The notes under the pieces: model-generated | What the model saw: only the letters and a program-made list of their open reading frames with translations | Database searches by the model: none | What the model was told of the DNA's origin: nothing | Program-made: the position numbers and the translations under genes | Part shown: piece after piece, positions 63,865-64,000 of the stretch | Numbering within the stretch: position 1 is the first letter of the stretch | Layout of the letters: each line of letters opens with the position of its first letter | Assembly: GCF_004358025.1 (NCBI RefSeq) | Contig: NZ_SMTL01000001.1 | Location: 868,001 to 932,000, forward strand | Reading direction: 5' to 3' | DNA: 64,000 nt | DNA from: Rhizobium deserti | GTDB taxonomy: Bacteria > Pseudomonadota > Alphaproteobacteria > Rhizobiales > Rhizobiaceae

Positions 63865-64000
63865 GGTTCCCGACCTTAATTCTCTTGCGACTTTTCTTCT
63901 CGTGGCGGAGGAGCGCAGTTTTCGCGCCGCAGCCGATCGCATGGGCGTGACCCGGTCGGCTGTCAGCCAGACCATTCGGCGGCTGGAGGAAAATCTCAGC
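63863..64000 (+). CDS. LysR-family regulator, N-terminal part only
   Basis: 46 codons, cut by the right edge: MVPDLNSLATFLLVAEERSF then RAAADRMGVTRSAVSQTIRRLEENLS, the LysR winged HTH. Divergent from the SDR operon, which it probably controls. Co-inducer unknown. Confidence 0.9.
   Translation, partial: MVPDLNSLATFLLVAEERSFRAAADRMGVTRSAVSQTIRRLEENLS

Overview
This window reads as the chromosome of an alphaproteobacterium of the family Rhizobiaceae (Rhizobium, Agrobacterium or Sinorhizobium type). The reasons are the GC-rich coding sequence, the gene order ftsH-tilS-cpoB-pal-tolBARQ-ybgC, and nearby ruvBAC, a sulfolipid operon (sqdBDC), a zapA-6S RNA-tkt-gap-pgk-fba block, and alphaproteobacterial cell-cycle genes (rcdA, gapR, DUF1192, DUF1465). 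No species can be named from the sequence alone. I saw no tRNA or rRNA gene, insertion sequence, integrase or CRISPR array. Most of the window is core genome.

Layout. 1-8.2 kb: on the minus strand, the complete Tol-Pal envelope system (ybgC, tolQRAB, pal, cpoB) followed by tilS and the start of ftsH. 8.3-11.3 kb: sqdB-sqdD-sqdC on the plus strand, for sulfoquinovosyl diacylglycerol synthesis. 11.2-14.7 kb: two small accessory genes, a Nudix hydrolase, and ruvB-ruvA-ruvC (Holliday junction processing). 14.9-23.5 kb: a degenerate chemoreceptor-like protein, a luciferase-like monooxygenase, yebC, a PNPOx-like protein, an exported metallo-beta-lactamase-like protein with an altered metal motif, a dienelactone hydrolase, a YmdB phosphodiesterase, 5-formyl-THF cyclo-ligase and a CNNM/CorC protein. 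23.7-26.7 kb: a three-gene two-component module. 27-36 kb: 6S RNA, zapA and a DUF4164 gene facing a central-carbon cluster (tkt, gap, a K+/H+ antiporter, pgk, class I fba). 36-41 kb: an MFS transporter, DUF1192, a candidate sRNA, rcdA, rpmE and an ABC exporter. 41.5-49 kb: a MotA-like/MotB-like proton-channel pair with a 72-residue partner, suhB, a Sel1-repeat protein, a thiE-like gene and a TSUP transporter. 48.5-64 kb: two DUF465 genes, purEK, rpmJ, a TPR protein, a hydrolase, pyk, DUF1036, an N-formylglutamate amidohydrolase family gene, DUF1244, gapR, a large DUF882 cell-wall protein, a sigma-54 response regulator, pepF, and an SDR/CMD/Atu4866-type operon divergent from a truncated lysR.

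Together the genes cover envelope integrity and division (Tol-Pal, ZapA, FtsH), DNA repair (RuvABC), sugar-phosphate metabolism (Tkt, Gap, Pgk, Fba, Pyk), cell-cycle control (RcdA, GapR) and global transcription (6S RNA). The parts most worth a second look are the MotA/MotB-like operon, a candidate sRNA at about 37.94-38.04 kb, a perfect hairpin burying the start codon at 51.03 kb, a long perfect palindrome upstream of fba, the rpmJ leader, the degenerate receptor and the degenerate metallohydrolase.

Several starts were moved from the longest reading frame to a downstream codon on the basis of a ribosome binding site, a four-base stop/start overlap or the usual family N-terminus. Each entry says which.
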